From Zygnema cylindricum (Eukaryota > Streptophyta > Zygnematophyceae > Zygnematales > Zygnemataceae), in contig JBBHKE010002948.1 of the NCBI GenBank assembly GCA_037447655.1, positions 539,395 through 603,394 on the forward strand: DNA of 64,000 nucleotides. Reading direction: 5' to 3'. Below the pieces are notes generated by a model. The model searched no databases. It saw only the letters and a program-made list of their open reading frames with translations, and had not been told where the DNA came from. This document shows, one piece after another, positions 48,399 through 58,580 of this stretch; positions within the stretch are counted from its first letter, which is position 1, and the number at the start of each line of letters is the position of its first letter. The position numbers and the translations under genes are program-made.

Positions 48399-49050
48399 AA
48401 AAATGATTGAGATAACACACTAATCCGCTAATGGATACGCCCTATACGAGGTGCAACAAATGCTAAACCATACCACATACGTAGGCAACAATCTCAAACA
48501 GTCTCTAACAAGGCCACGATGGCCAGATCTAGTCAAGAGGCCGCTTTTACCGAAACCTCTACCCTGCAAACGAGTGGGAAAGGCCAAAGGGCCAGATCTA
48601 TAAAGGCAAAAACGTGCTAAACAAGCACCCGGAGGTGCAGATCTAAAGCTGCACAGGCAGAAAATAGTTTTATCCAAGGCCACCAGCGGCCAGATCTAAC
48701 AATAAAATTCCACGCCAAACAGACAACAAGAAAAACACAAGGCCACTCACGGCCAGATGGCAAGCATGGAAAGCGTGGACAGTGCAAATGCTCAATAGAA
48801 TTAGGTCCACGTGAACCGAATCCACTCACGAACCCTCTAAACGATCAACAACTATCGTGACACACGCCTGCACCCGCAAGGCATCGTGAACTTTCAAACC
48901 ACTCTTAGCGATCTGGTGATTGCCAAGGGTGAACAACAGTTGTTCGCTCCAATCGGAGTTTTGCAGAGCTCCCAAAAACGAATCAGCTCCACTATCTCCA
49001 CTCCAAATTGTCGAGCAGACACCACAACTCAATTACCAACTTAGTTAGTA
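48399..49050 (-). other. Gypsy E7 leader with hairpin repeats
   Basis: Non-coding region 5' of gag on the minus strand. It holds five hairpin-plus-AGATCT units (48510-48760). A TTGGTAATTGAG near 49035 may be the worn primer-binding site, but it is not a clear tRNA match. Open frames here are short and chance. Confidence 0.5.
48510..48760 (-). repeat. Five hairpin units ending in AGATCT
   Basis: Units at 48510-48530, 48580-48599, 48621-48644, 48676-48697 and 48739-48760. On the plus strand four read AAGGCC-loop-GGCC-AGATCT (the last AGATGG) with loops of 3 to 6 bases. The third replaces the stem by GCACC...GGTGC, so pairing is kept although the bases changed. Spacing is about 40 to 70 bp. Structure kept through compensatory change suggests an RNA function such as packaging or dimerisation. 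Confidence 0.6.
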
Positions 49051-49145
49051 GCCTGTTAGGGCACCCGTATCAGCACTATGCCAGGCTCTGCCCGACTATA
49101 AAGCAATGGTAATTTTATGTGATAATTCGTGCATCCTAATATATA

Positions 49146-49184
<39 letters not shown>

Positions 49185-49521
49185 TAGGGGTGTTTTTTTT
49201 TTTTTTAATTTAAGTTTGTTAGGTGTTTTGAGTGAGTTAATCCGGTAGGAAGAAATAAGAGAAAACGATACCGGACACTTCAGCAATCTCAGATTCAACA
49301 ACTCAAAAACAAACTAGACAACAAATGAAATGAAAATAAAGCATGGAAAATCTAAACATACATACAAATTGACAAAACTAGACAGAAAAACCAATTGAGA
49401 CAAAGAATTACGAAACTTTGTGAAACTGACAATTTCAAATTGCAGAAAATGGAGCAAAACTGAAAATGTCGAATTGCAGTAAATAGAAGAAAAACAGACA
49501 ATTTCAATAGCACATGAATAT
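49051..49521 (-). other. 5' LTR end or leader of E7, AT-rich
   Basis: Includes an (AT)n run at about 49138-49182 and a T run near 49193. On the left side of the element no counterpart of this segment remains, because that LTR is cut at 34335. It is either the end of the 5' LTR or the start of the leader. Confidence 0.4.
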
Positions 49522-49868
49522 TAAGCCGATGGATAGCCACTAGGCTCCGTGGTCGGTCTATTTTCCTTACAAGAGTTCAATAAATAAAGATTTAACTCAA
49601 TATCACAACACACAAACTGAAAATGAAGCAAACTGCGAGCAAATCTAAAATAACCAGATTTAGTCACACCCAAAACATGCAAGGAAAGCCAACCCTAATC
49701 CACTATCACGCAGTAAACCACACAAGAAAACACAAAACGGTCCAATCACAATCGAAGGTTCAGCAACAGCCTGAGAAAGAAGGCCAAGCAGAAATCCACT
49801 TGATAGGACGCGAGAAGAAGTGAAAGGAAATGGGTTAGGCCTTGGCGTGAGCCGCGTAGATTAATTTG
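49522..49868 (-). repeat. 5' LTR of gypsy E7, part 1
   Basis: Homologous to 34335-34680. It is interrupted at 49868 by E6 and continues at 55563. Confidence 0.8.
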
Positions 49869-50574
49869 TGTTGTCTTTTGGAAATCTTTCAGTCTCAGAG
49901 CAGCGCAGCAACGCAGCAGCGCAGCAGTGCAGCTGCTATTTAGACAGAGCAGCGTAACTGTTATACAAACAGAGCAGCGCAGTAGCGAAGCTGCAACACA
50001 GACAGGACAACGCAACCACGATTATATTTGATATGGTCCGTAAGGACAACGCAGCGTCTGATATTCTTATTATGATTCTGTACAGAATAGAGCAACTGCG
50101 ATAGATACGATTCTAGTCAACTTAGTGGGTAAACTCAGTGGTAACTTAGCTATAGCTCAATGGTAGCTTAGTGATAGCTCAATGGTAGCTCAAATTAGTG
50201 GTAGCTTCGTGGTTTGACGTACCACTCAAGTACAGTGGTATTGTCAGTTCAACACAAGTATAAGACTTAGGACTCAGAACATATTAGGTATCCAGACTTC
50301 CAAGTAGTAAAACTGCAAACAGTTTTTGGGAAATTTTTGGGTATTATATATTGAGTGTTGTCGGGTCAATTGTGCTGAAACTCTGGGAGTTGCCAGTTTT
50401 TATGCTACTCTATATTATTATAGAGTTTTGTGATGTTTGGATGCTTGTATAAGAATTGGTGAGCACTTAAGAACAGTTGTTTGGAAGGATTTTTGATAGC
50501 TTCTGAGAGTGTATCATGTCTACTTCTACTACTACTGCTGCTCCTCCACCTGCACCGGTGGTCGTTGATCAACA
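49869..50574 (+). repeat. 5' LTR of E6
   Basis: 706 bp. GCAGCGCAGCA-rich U3 (49900-50010) and an array of AGCTCAATGGTAGCTTAGTG words (50130-50215). The gag start codon at 50516 lies inside it. Confidence 0.85.
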
Positions 50575-53500
50575 GGTTATGGGCATGTCATCAAGAATTC
50601 CTATCTTTTCCAGGGATAAGTATGTTTACTGGGCGGATATGGTGGAGACACATTTTGAGAATGTCAATCTTTTGGATATATTGGATGGTTCGCTGGATGA
50701 ATCTGATCCGTCATGGTCTAAGAAAAATACGCAAGCTCGTTCTATTCAGAAATTTTGTATATATGAGGACTTAGCTATGTCTCGGATAAAAATGAAAAAA
50801 GCAATTGATATCTAGAAATCCCTTAAAAGTGGTTATGAAAAGGCTAATGTCCAGGAAAAGCTTGTATTGGCTGGAAAAATTTGGGACTATGAGTACACTG
50901 GCGGTACAATGGCTGAATATTCTAACAAATTTCGTATCCTTGTAGATGCACATGCTTGTGCAGATGGGGTGTTTCCTCCGTTTCAATAGGCAGCAATGCC
51001 CATGAGGGGTCTCCCTCGTAGTATGAAAGAAGCATTTGACATGCTCAAACAGAAAGATAAAGCTAGCTAGACTTTACAGTTAGCCATCAATATTTTACTA
51101 AAGGAGGAAGCTACATCTAATATTCTCAATGTTGAGCAAGTAGAGGATTTTAATTCAGACTTTGGGAGGAAAGGTCAGTTTAATCAACAACGTAATCAAT
51201 TTATCCAGTTCAGACAGTTTAATCATGGTGGAAATAGACAATCCAACAATGCATGTTTTTATTGCAGTGAGAGAGGTAATGGATACAAATTCTGTCCTAA
51301 ACTTCAACAAGCTAACGATACAGGTTTATACAGGCCGGGATGGCAACAAAGTTAGTTTTACAAAAGCCTCACGGGGCCTACACCTCGTAGAAATGCACAG
51401 TTTTCACCTTCTTCATCACTCCAAGACGAGACTTTGACATTTTCTGAGGAAGACGACACCGATCTCTTCGCTATGGCGGGAACAATGGAGGGCGCAAAGG
51501 ACCCTCGAAGGATAATGGATACAGGAGCATCAGCCCACATGTGCTGGAACAAAGCCATCTTCAAAAATCTGAAAGCAACGCCGGAGAAAAATATTTATTA
51601 TGCTTGTGGAATAAGTGTCCAAACTCGTGCTATGGGTGATGTGTCCTTCCTAGTTGATGTAGAAGGAAAAGCAATTGAAAGAACCCTTCACAATGTCTTA
51701 TTTGTGCCTGACTTTAAGAAAAATATGTTTTCTACATCATTGGTAGAGAGTAAAGGCTTTGAGGTTAATTTGAAAAATGGTCGGCAGGTTGTTAGCAAAA
51801 ATGGCAAGGTTGCGGTTACAGTTACTAGAGATAGTAGCAAGATGTACCGTATGGATATGGCTAATACCAAGGAGAATGATGTTCTGTACTTCGGTGTTTT
51901 GCACTCAAATGAGTTGTGGCATAAGAGATTAGGCCATGTAAACTATGATAGTTTGAGGAAAATGGTCATTGCTAGAAAAATAGAAGGTGTATCAATCACA
52001 GATGAGCCGGTCAAAACTTGTGATGGTTGCGCTTTAGGCAAAATCCACAGATTGCCATTTCCTAAAGAGTCTGAACATCGGTCAACGAAAATTTTACAAC
52101 AAATTCATTCGGATGTTTTTGGTCCTGCGAAGGTTCCATCTGCCGGGGGGATGAAATATATGGTCACCTTCACATATGATTTCTCCAGGTTTACAAAATT
52201 TTACTTCATGAAGGAGAAGATTGAAATGTTTGGTCACTTCAAACACTATAAAGCATGGGTTGAAAAACTTCATAATTCACCTATTTTACAGCTCAGATCG
52301 GACAATGGTGGTAAATATACGTCGAAAGAATTTGAAAGCTTTTTACTCAAGGAAGGTATTAGTCATATGTTGACTATTCCATATTCATCAACCAAAATGG
52401 GATGTCGGAAAGACTAAATAGAACTCTCACGGAGAGCTCTAGGTCGTCGCTCGCAGATAAAAATATGGATCCGAAATTCTGGGCTGAGGCTCTAAATTGT
52501 GCACTTTATATTAAGAATAAGATAGCATCCAGATCAGTAGACACTACTCCTTACGAGATCAGGACAGGTAGCAAACCAAATGTTAGCCATTTCAAAGTCT
52601 TTGGTATTCAATGCTTCATCTTGGATACGTCTACGGACAGATGGAAAATGGAACCGAAGAGACTACCAGGTATTTTGTTAGGATATGATTATCACTCTAA
52701 AGGTTACAGAGTCTTTGTATTTGAGAGGCAAAAAATAGTTGTAGCAAGGAATATCATTGTCAAAGATGAGCTTGACTCGATAGATATATTTCAAATGATA
52801 GGGCAGGAAAAACAGCAAAAAAGTTCAGGAGTATGTCATCTTAAATTACATGCAAGAAATTGTCCCGCAGGTGCAACATTCTTCGGTAATGACTCCAGAG
52901 TCAGACTCTCTCCAGAATCCTCATCCGGTTCAGTTCCATCCTGACCACTAGCAGTCAATACACACGGATCGTAACCAGCGGAATCAGCGCAATGCGCGGC
53001 ATCCGACGATCTCAGCCTCAGAATTTCAAGGGGAAAAAGATCCAGCTGCCGCCTGCAAGCAATCTCTCACTTTGCCTACTTGGCAGCCTCAGGGGAGCCT
53101 TTGACCATTCAGGAGGCCTTCTCATCAACAGAACGGAATCACTAGATGGAGGCAGCAAACGACGAAATGAAGTCCATCATGGAGGTTCAAACATGGGAGC
53201 TTGTAAACCTTCCTCCGGACCGAAAAGCAATCAGCAGCAAATGGGTATTCAAGGTGAAGTTAAATCCCAACAACACCATTGAACCTTATAAGGCCTGACT
53301 TGTGGCAAAGGGGAATAATCAAAAGGAAGGAATCGATTTTGAAGAAACATTTTCTCCGGTTGTAAGATTTCCGACAGTTAGGATTTTGCTGTCTTTAGCT
53401 GCTATAGAAGATATGGAAATACATCAGATGGATGTAAAGACGGCCTTTTTGCACGGAGAACTAGAAGAGACCATTTACATGCAGCAGCCTGAAAAGTATG

Positions 53501-54673
53501 TGGAACCTGGAAAAGAGCACTTAGTATGCAAGTTGCTAAAATCTTTGTACGGCCTAAAACAGGCCCCCAGACAGTGGAATATAAAGCTTGATGAATTCTT
53601 GACTAGTCTAGGATTTCAAAGGACAAGTTCTGATCACTCTGTCTACGTTCTAAAGGGTGAAAATGGGATAGTGTATATAGCAGTATATGTAGATGATTTA
53701 CTATTAATTAGCAAATCAATGGCTGAAATTAACAAAATCAAAACTGCTCTAAACTCACGGTTCGAGATGAAAGACCTCGGTGGAGGCAAATATATATTTT
53801 GGGTATCCAAGTAGAGAGGGACATAAATAAGAAAGAAATAAAACAGACTCAAAAGGAGGCTATTGGAAACATGTTAGATGAGTACAGAATGCGGGGGGCA
53901 AAAGGATGTCTAACTCCAATGGAGTTTTAGCAGAAGTTAGAGGGAGAAGAGACAAAACCATATGTCATTGTTAGCGAGTATTTAGATTCAGGGGAGAATG
54001 ATTCTATGACACAAATACCTTATAGACATATAGTGGGAAGCTTAATATATTTTATGAATTGTACCCGTCCTGAAATTGCTGCAGCAGTCAGGGTATTGAG
54101 CAAGAGTCTAGAGAATCCGAGAAAATCTGACTTTGATGCAGCAAAGAGAGTCTTAAGATATTTGGCCGGAACCAAATACCTGAAACTCACACTAGGCGAG
54201 GAGAAGTAAAACTGCAAACGTGGAGTGATGGAAGCTATGGCAACATGCCAAGCCAGAAATCCACCACGGGATTCGTTCTACAAGTTGGGAACAGCACTTG
54301 CTGCTGGAGCAACACACTTCAAAAGGAGACAGCACAGTCGACAATACAGTCAGAATATATGGCAGCAAGCTCAGCCCTCAAAGAACTCTTATGGGTAACA
54401 TCCATGTTACAAGAACTAGGATACGTGCAAGTTGGTCCACAGGTGATCTGGTGTGATAATCAGGTTGCCATTGCCATTGCTTCTAACCCTAGTCATCACT
54501 TAAAAAGCAAGCACATGGATGTACAATTACACTTTATTAGAGAAAAAGTGTTCTCTAGAGTGATTAAATTATGTTATTTGCCAGATGCAAAAATGATTGC
54601 TGATATGCTCACTAAAGCTCTTCCTGCTCCTAAGCTGAAGTATTGTAGAGACGCAATGAGATTAAGTGAATAG
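50516..54673 (+). pseudogene. E6 copia Gag-Pol, stops and frameshifts
   Basis: Starts inside the LTR (MSTSTTTAAPPPAPVVVDQQ). Gag and protease share one frame from 50516 to about 52390 with stops at 50813, 50987, 51068 and 51353, all TAG; by comparison with E3/E4 they replace Trp, Gln, Trp and Gln. Zinc knuckle CFYCSERGNGYKFC has Asn for His. Protease MDTGASAHMC intact (about 51520-51545). Pre-integrase ELWHKRLGHVNYDSL. Integrase HSDVFGP, RSDNGGKY, then a frameshift near 52390 before NGMSERLNRT. RT from about 53160, with TGA at 53297 where Arg is expected and YVDDLL near 53690; a frameshift near 53800; RNase H ending SKHMDVQLHF...ADMLTKALP. Confidence 0.85.
50575..50584 (+). promoter_or_regulatory. 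Half-tRNA primer-binding site of E6
   Basis: GGTTATGGGC directly follows the LTR end ATCAACA. Same site as E3, E4 and E5 although the LTRs differ. Confidence 0.7.
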
Positions 54674-54833
54674 TTGAATTGCTGCACTGCTACACTGCCA
54701 CTCTGCGATAAGTCCACCATAGAGATATAGTAGGACTAGGTGACTTGCTAACTGCTATATGGCTATGATGCGATGCTGCGCTAGTTTATCATCGCAGCTG
54801 CGCCGGTATACTGAGTCTAAAGCTTTAGAGGAG

Positions 54834-55562
54834 TGTTGTCTTTTGGAAATCTTTCAATCTCAGAGCAGCGCAGCAACGCAGAGCGCAGCTGCTATGTAGA
54901 CAGAGCAGCGCAGTTGCTATTCAGACAGAGCAGCGCAGCAGCAAAGCAGTGCAGCAGCAGAGCAGCGCGGCAGCGAAGCTGCAACACAGACATGACAACG
55001 CAACCACGATTATATTTGATATGGTCCGTAAGGACAACGCAGAGTCTGATATTCTTAATGTGATTCTGTACGAAATAGAGCAACTGCGATAGATACGATT
55101 CTAGTCAACTTAGTGGGTAAAATCAGTGGTAGCTTAGTTATAGCTCAATGGTAGCGTAGTGATAGCTCAGTGGTAGCTCAGATTAGTGGTAGCTTGGTGG
55201 TTTGACTTACCACTCAAGTACATTGGTATTGTCAGTTCAACACAAGTATAAGACTTAGGACTCAGAACATATTATATTTCCAGACTTCCAAATAGTAAAA
55301 CTGCAAACAGTTTTTAGGAAACTTGTGAGTATTTTATCTTGAGTGTTGTCGGGTCAATTGTGCTGAAACTCTGGGAGTTGTCACTGTATATGCAACTCTA
55401 TATTCGGATAGAGTTTTGTGAGGTTTGGATGCTTGTATAAGAATTGGTGAGCACTTAAAAATAGCTGTTTGGTAGGATTCTTGATAGCTTCTAGGAGTGT
55501 ATCATGTCTCCTTCTACTACTACTGCTGCTCCTCCACCTGCACCGGTGGTCGTAGAACAACA
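54834..55562 (+). repeat. 3' LTR of E6
   Basis: 729 bp, matching the left LTR. A purine run TTTAGAGGAG directly precedes it. It contains TAGCTCAGTGGTAG near 55164. Confidence 0.85.
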
Positions 55563-56369
55563 ATTCAAAGGGCAGGTTTACAGAGAAAGAAAGTAAGAGC
55601 TAGGCAGTAAAACGCTTAGTGACCAGAAAAATAGCCACTTAAATTATCCTTACAATTTCACAAGAAAAATACTCAAAGTTTAGGTCAAATCTTCCAGAAT
55701 GAGAATTCCTGTGCTCTTGAAATTGTGAGCACAGAATTCTCCTCAAATTTGCTAAGTATGGAGTCTACAGCTGAGCGCCTAACTTACTGCAAATACATGC
55801 GTTCTATGTATTTGTCTGCGCCTAGTTTAAATTCTGGCCAATAGGTGACCAGAATTGTCTGTCTTACGTTACAAAATCTACAACTGACGGATAAAAACCC
55901 TTCCTATGCTACATGTAAATGCGTGCGACCTCCAAGGGTCCACGACTTAAAATGGACCAATCAGCGTCGACGGGTGCAGTTCGCATCCGGATCATCCATT
56001 TGTCTGCATCCTTCGTGGCCGTAGATTAGCGTTGGAATCCACGCTGGCGTCGATATTATTTGGAGTTGATATTTCGGTTCGCGACCGTCCGTACATCGAT
56101 TCAAACTTGGTCGCGGAAATTCCGGCCGACGAAGTATGTCGGCTCGCCAATTTCTCGGACAACAAACCACATCGGTTCGCGTAAATTCCGGCGGCTGACC
56201 ACTTCGGGGACAGAATCTGAAACGTCCGCGGGTTTCATCAAATAAATTTTGTATGGTCTTGTCGCCACCGAAATATCCACATGAGTAAATTAGTGTGGCG
56301 TCCTTTATATTAAGGACCATTACCATGTAAATAAATATAATTTGATGCGTCGCCGTGATGCGGCATGAC
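55563..56369 (-). repeat. 5' LTR of gypsy E7, part 2
   Basis: Continues the homology to 34681-35487 and stops exactly at CATGACA, where the sequence passes into a copia gag. Confidence 0.8.
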
Positions 56370-57263
56370 ATCCAAACAAGGGCATTCCTCCATATAGTGA
56401 CCCGGTTCCCTACAAAAGAAGTTAACCTTTTTTTTTAAAGCTCCCCTTTCTTTTCCTCTCGCTCTGTTTCCACCGAAGTTCCGATAAGGTTTACCTTTGT
56501 CTCTCTTTCTATCACCATGCTTCCTCTTGTCATCGCCGTTCCTCTTATCACGCTTCCGCCATGCACCACCAACTGTTACTGCATTCACCTTGTCACTTCC
56601 CCTATGAAGCTCCAAAGTGCTTTCCCTCACAAGAATTATCCCCATGGTAATGCTCCAAGTCCATGAAGAACCATACATTGCCTACATACGATAAATGATG
56701 CCTTGGTACTAATCCAAGAGTTTCATGATTAGTGTGTTAATCTTTCTCTCCTCATATTCTACAAATCCCGCACTAGCAAGCTCAACATATAATGCAGCAA
56801 TATCATTGCAAAACTCTATCATTCTACCGCTTTTATAAACATAGGCCTATATTTCCTGTTTTACTAACTGCTGCCTCTGTATAGTCTCACTCCTATAAAT
56901 CTGTCTTAATGTTTCCCAGATTTCTGAAAAATTGGTTAGATTTAAAAGAGTGATAGCTATGGACTCAGACACATTTCTAAGTATGAGATGTTTTGCTATA
57001 GTGTTTTTATACTCCCAAATTCTACTGTCAGTTTCTTCAGTTTTAGTTATAACCCCTACAAGCGAGACCGTAGCCGAGAGCCAAGCTCCCCTCACCATTG
57101 GTGTTCCTTTATCCTTCTCCCATTTTCCCCCTTCCATGGTAATTATTTTCCCTTCACCTTTCGTTGCATCCTTACTTCGGTTGGTTTTATGGAAAGCCCC
57201 ATATGATTGTTGTTGTTCCCCAATCAATGCATGTAGATATGTCAAACCCATGTCAAAAACCAA
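56370..57263 (-). pseudogene. Truncated copia Gag fragment
   Basis: 57263 to 56847: Gag with IWEYKNTIAKHLILRNVSES and EIWETLRQIYRSETIQRQQL, ending at a TAG before AYVYKSGRM; then, after a small gap, SSWTWSITMGIILVRES, a lysine/arginine-rich linker and the zinc knuckle FFCREPGHYMEECPCLD at about 56370-56415. It is cut at 56370 by the gypsy LTR. The arrangement resembles the gag of E5 (SSxxIxNSVVGMILVGEN, then a PYRNFGG linker), so it belongs to the same copia branch. No pol remains. Confidence 0.7.
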
Positions 57264-58130
57264 AAACCTTGGTCCTCTTTATCCATTACCTATGGTTCCA
57301 ATAATACCCAAATCTCGCATATTGAAAAGAACAAAAAGACATGTGAACCGACCCGTGTATTGACCCTTTCAATCCCTAGTACCAACCACGAGAGGAAGCG
57401 TCATCTGAAAAGATGGCCACATAGGTGTGAACCCGAATGAAAAGTTAACATCTTGCTTTAAGCTATACTCCCAACAAATCCCGTAGGAAGCCCACCAAAA
57501 ATGACAAATCTTGGAGCAGTTCCAACACCTCTGGTAGATCCTATTTCTCGCCACCGGTATGAACATGGTTTCGAGCATACAAAGGGACAAGAAAAACAGG
57601 AAGGACGAAAGGGGTAAGAGAGATGGGTGGGGTGCTTCTTGCCACGTGCATGAGTCTTGGAGGAAGTATTGTGTCCCAATTAATTTTCGTAAGGATAATT
57701 TCCTCGCAATTTGCTTTGCCTAAAGTGATAAAAAGTTATCTTAACAATTTTAAAGGAATTGAGCCATATTTTATGACGCCTTCAAAATTTTAGCCGACAC
57801 TATATGTTTTAGTTCCATGTGTGTGTTAGGAATAGACAGCGGACTATTAATGTTTTAGTGGATGCTTTTCGAAGGACATGAGACGTGATGACAATCGCAA
57901 TTTGAAGCATAGATCAAAAGTAAAATTTTACAATATGTTTTCAAAAATCATATTAAAACAAATGCATATGTTATGTTTGCAATATGGTACACCTTGAATC
58001 GCTTCTATTGCAAGAACATTATTAGTGTAAAGAAACAAAATTGTGTTACTACGAGTAAATTCCTAGTGCGCTTTCCCGTACTCCCTTTCACGTGTCGACG
58101 TTGTTATTGATACTTTTTTGTTATTTTGTT
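57264..58130. other. Unassigned, AT-rich
   Basis: The first 100 bp may be more of the copia fragment on the minus strand. The rest shows no gene or repeat that I can support. Confidence 0.4.
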
Positions 58131-58231
58131 AGTGCAGTACAGTACTGTACAGTACAGTACAGAACAGTACAGTACATTGTACAGTAAAGTACAGTAGAGT
58201 ACAGTACATTACAGTACTGTACTGTACTCTG
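58131..58231. repeat. Palindromic GTACA/TGTAC microsatellite
   Basis: About 100 bp of CAGTACAGTACTGTAC-type repeats, self-complementary at many positions, ending directly at the GC-rich island. Confidence 0.85.
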
Positions 58232-58580
58232 GCGCCCAGGGTGGAACTGGCAATCTGCAATGGGTTGCAACAGATTTGGCAGCGACGGCGGCGGCGACGG
58301 CAGGCTTTAGTTGTGCAACGGCCTTCCAACGGCCGCTGTAGCAGTTGGGAGTTGGGAGTTGGGAGTTGCGACTGCTCTCTCGCATCGAACGCGTCGCCCG
58401 TCTGGCGCACCTCGCGATGGCCCTGGGCCCCGCCGCTGAACCGCGGCCGAGGAAGCTGGGGGGAAGGCGAAGGTGAGCTCTCCTGTCTACTTGCAACTGG
58501 TGCGGGGGTTTCGGTTAAAGAAAAGTTTGACTGTTTCCACGCTACAGTTGGAACTGGAAATGGAACGCTGGGCAATAAAC
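58232..58580 (+). other. GC-rich island, possible promoter or first exon
   Basis: Composition jumps to GC-rich with many CpG (GGCAGCGACGGCGGCGGCGA, 58276-58295) and a triple GGGAGTT repeat near 58346. It lies about 2.4 kb upstream of the O-fucosyltransferase exons in the same direction, so it could be its promoter or 5' exon. Both strands have open frames because of composition; neither resembles a known protein. Confidence 0.35.

Larger units (their letters stand above)
49869..55562 (+). mobile_element. Ty1/copia element E6, inside the gypsy LTR
   Basis: LTRs 49869-50574 and 54834-55562, both starting TGTTGTCTTTTGG and ending AACAACA or ATCAACA. It sits inside the gypsy 5' LTR, as shown by the uninterrupted left copy (around 34680). 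The flanking 5 bp are ATTTG on the left and ATTCA on the right, a target duplication with two mismatches. Coding strand plus, opposite to the host element. Decayed. Confidence 0.85.
34335..56369 (-). mobile_element. Ty3/gypsy element E7 with two nested copia insertions
   Basis: Minus-strand order from right to left: partial 5' LTR (49522-49868 plus 55563-56369, split by E6), leader, gag, protease-RT, RNase H (split by E5), integrase, PHD-like module, partial 3' LTR (34335-35687). The two LTR copies are homologous over 34335-35487. Both outer borders are abrupt: the left stops at the LINE, the right at a copia gag, and no target duplication is present. The borders therefore look like truncations or a rearrangement. 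Many stops; inactive. Confidence 0.75.

Noticed and set aside
49868-50010. CAG/GCAGC-rich stretch as a trinucleotide expansion or CRISPR-like array
   Set aside because: It lies within the LTR, is present in both LTR copies, and has no regular spacer-repeat plan.
50516-54673. Reassigned stop codon (TAG read as Gln), as in some green algae
   Set aside because: TAG also replaces Trp, TGA replaces Arg and Trp, and frameshifts are present; this is decay, not an altered code.
55164-55178. tRNA gene suggested by TAGCTCAGTGGTAG
   Set aside because: No B-box, anticodon arm or acceptor stem nearby; only an A-box-like word in a tandem LTR repeat.
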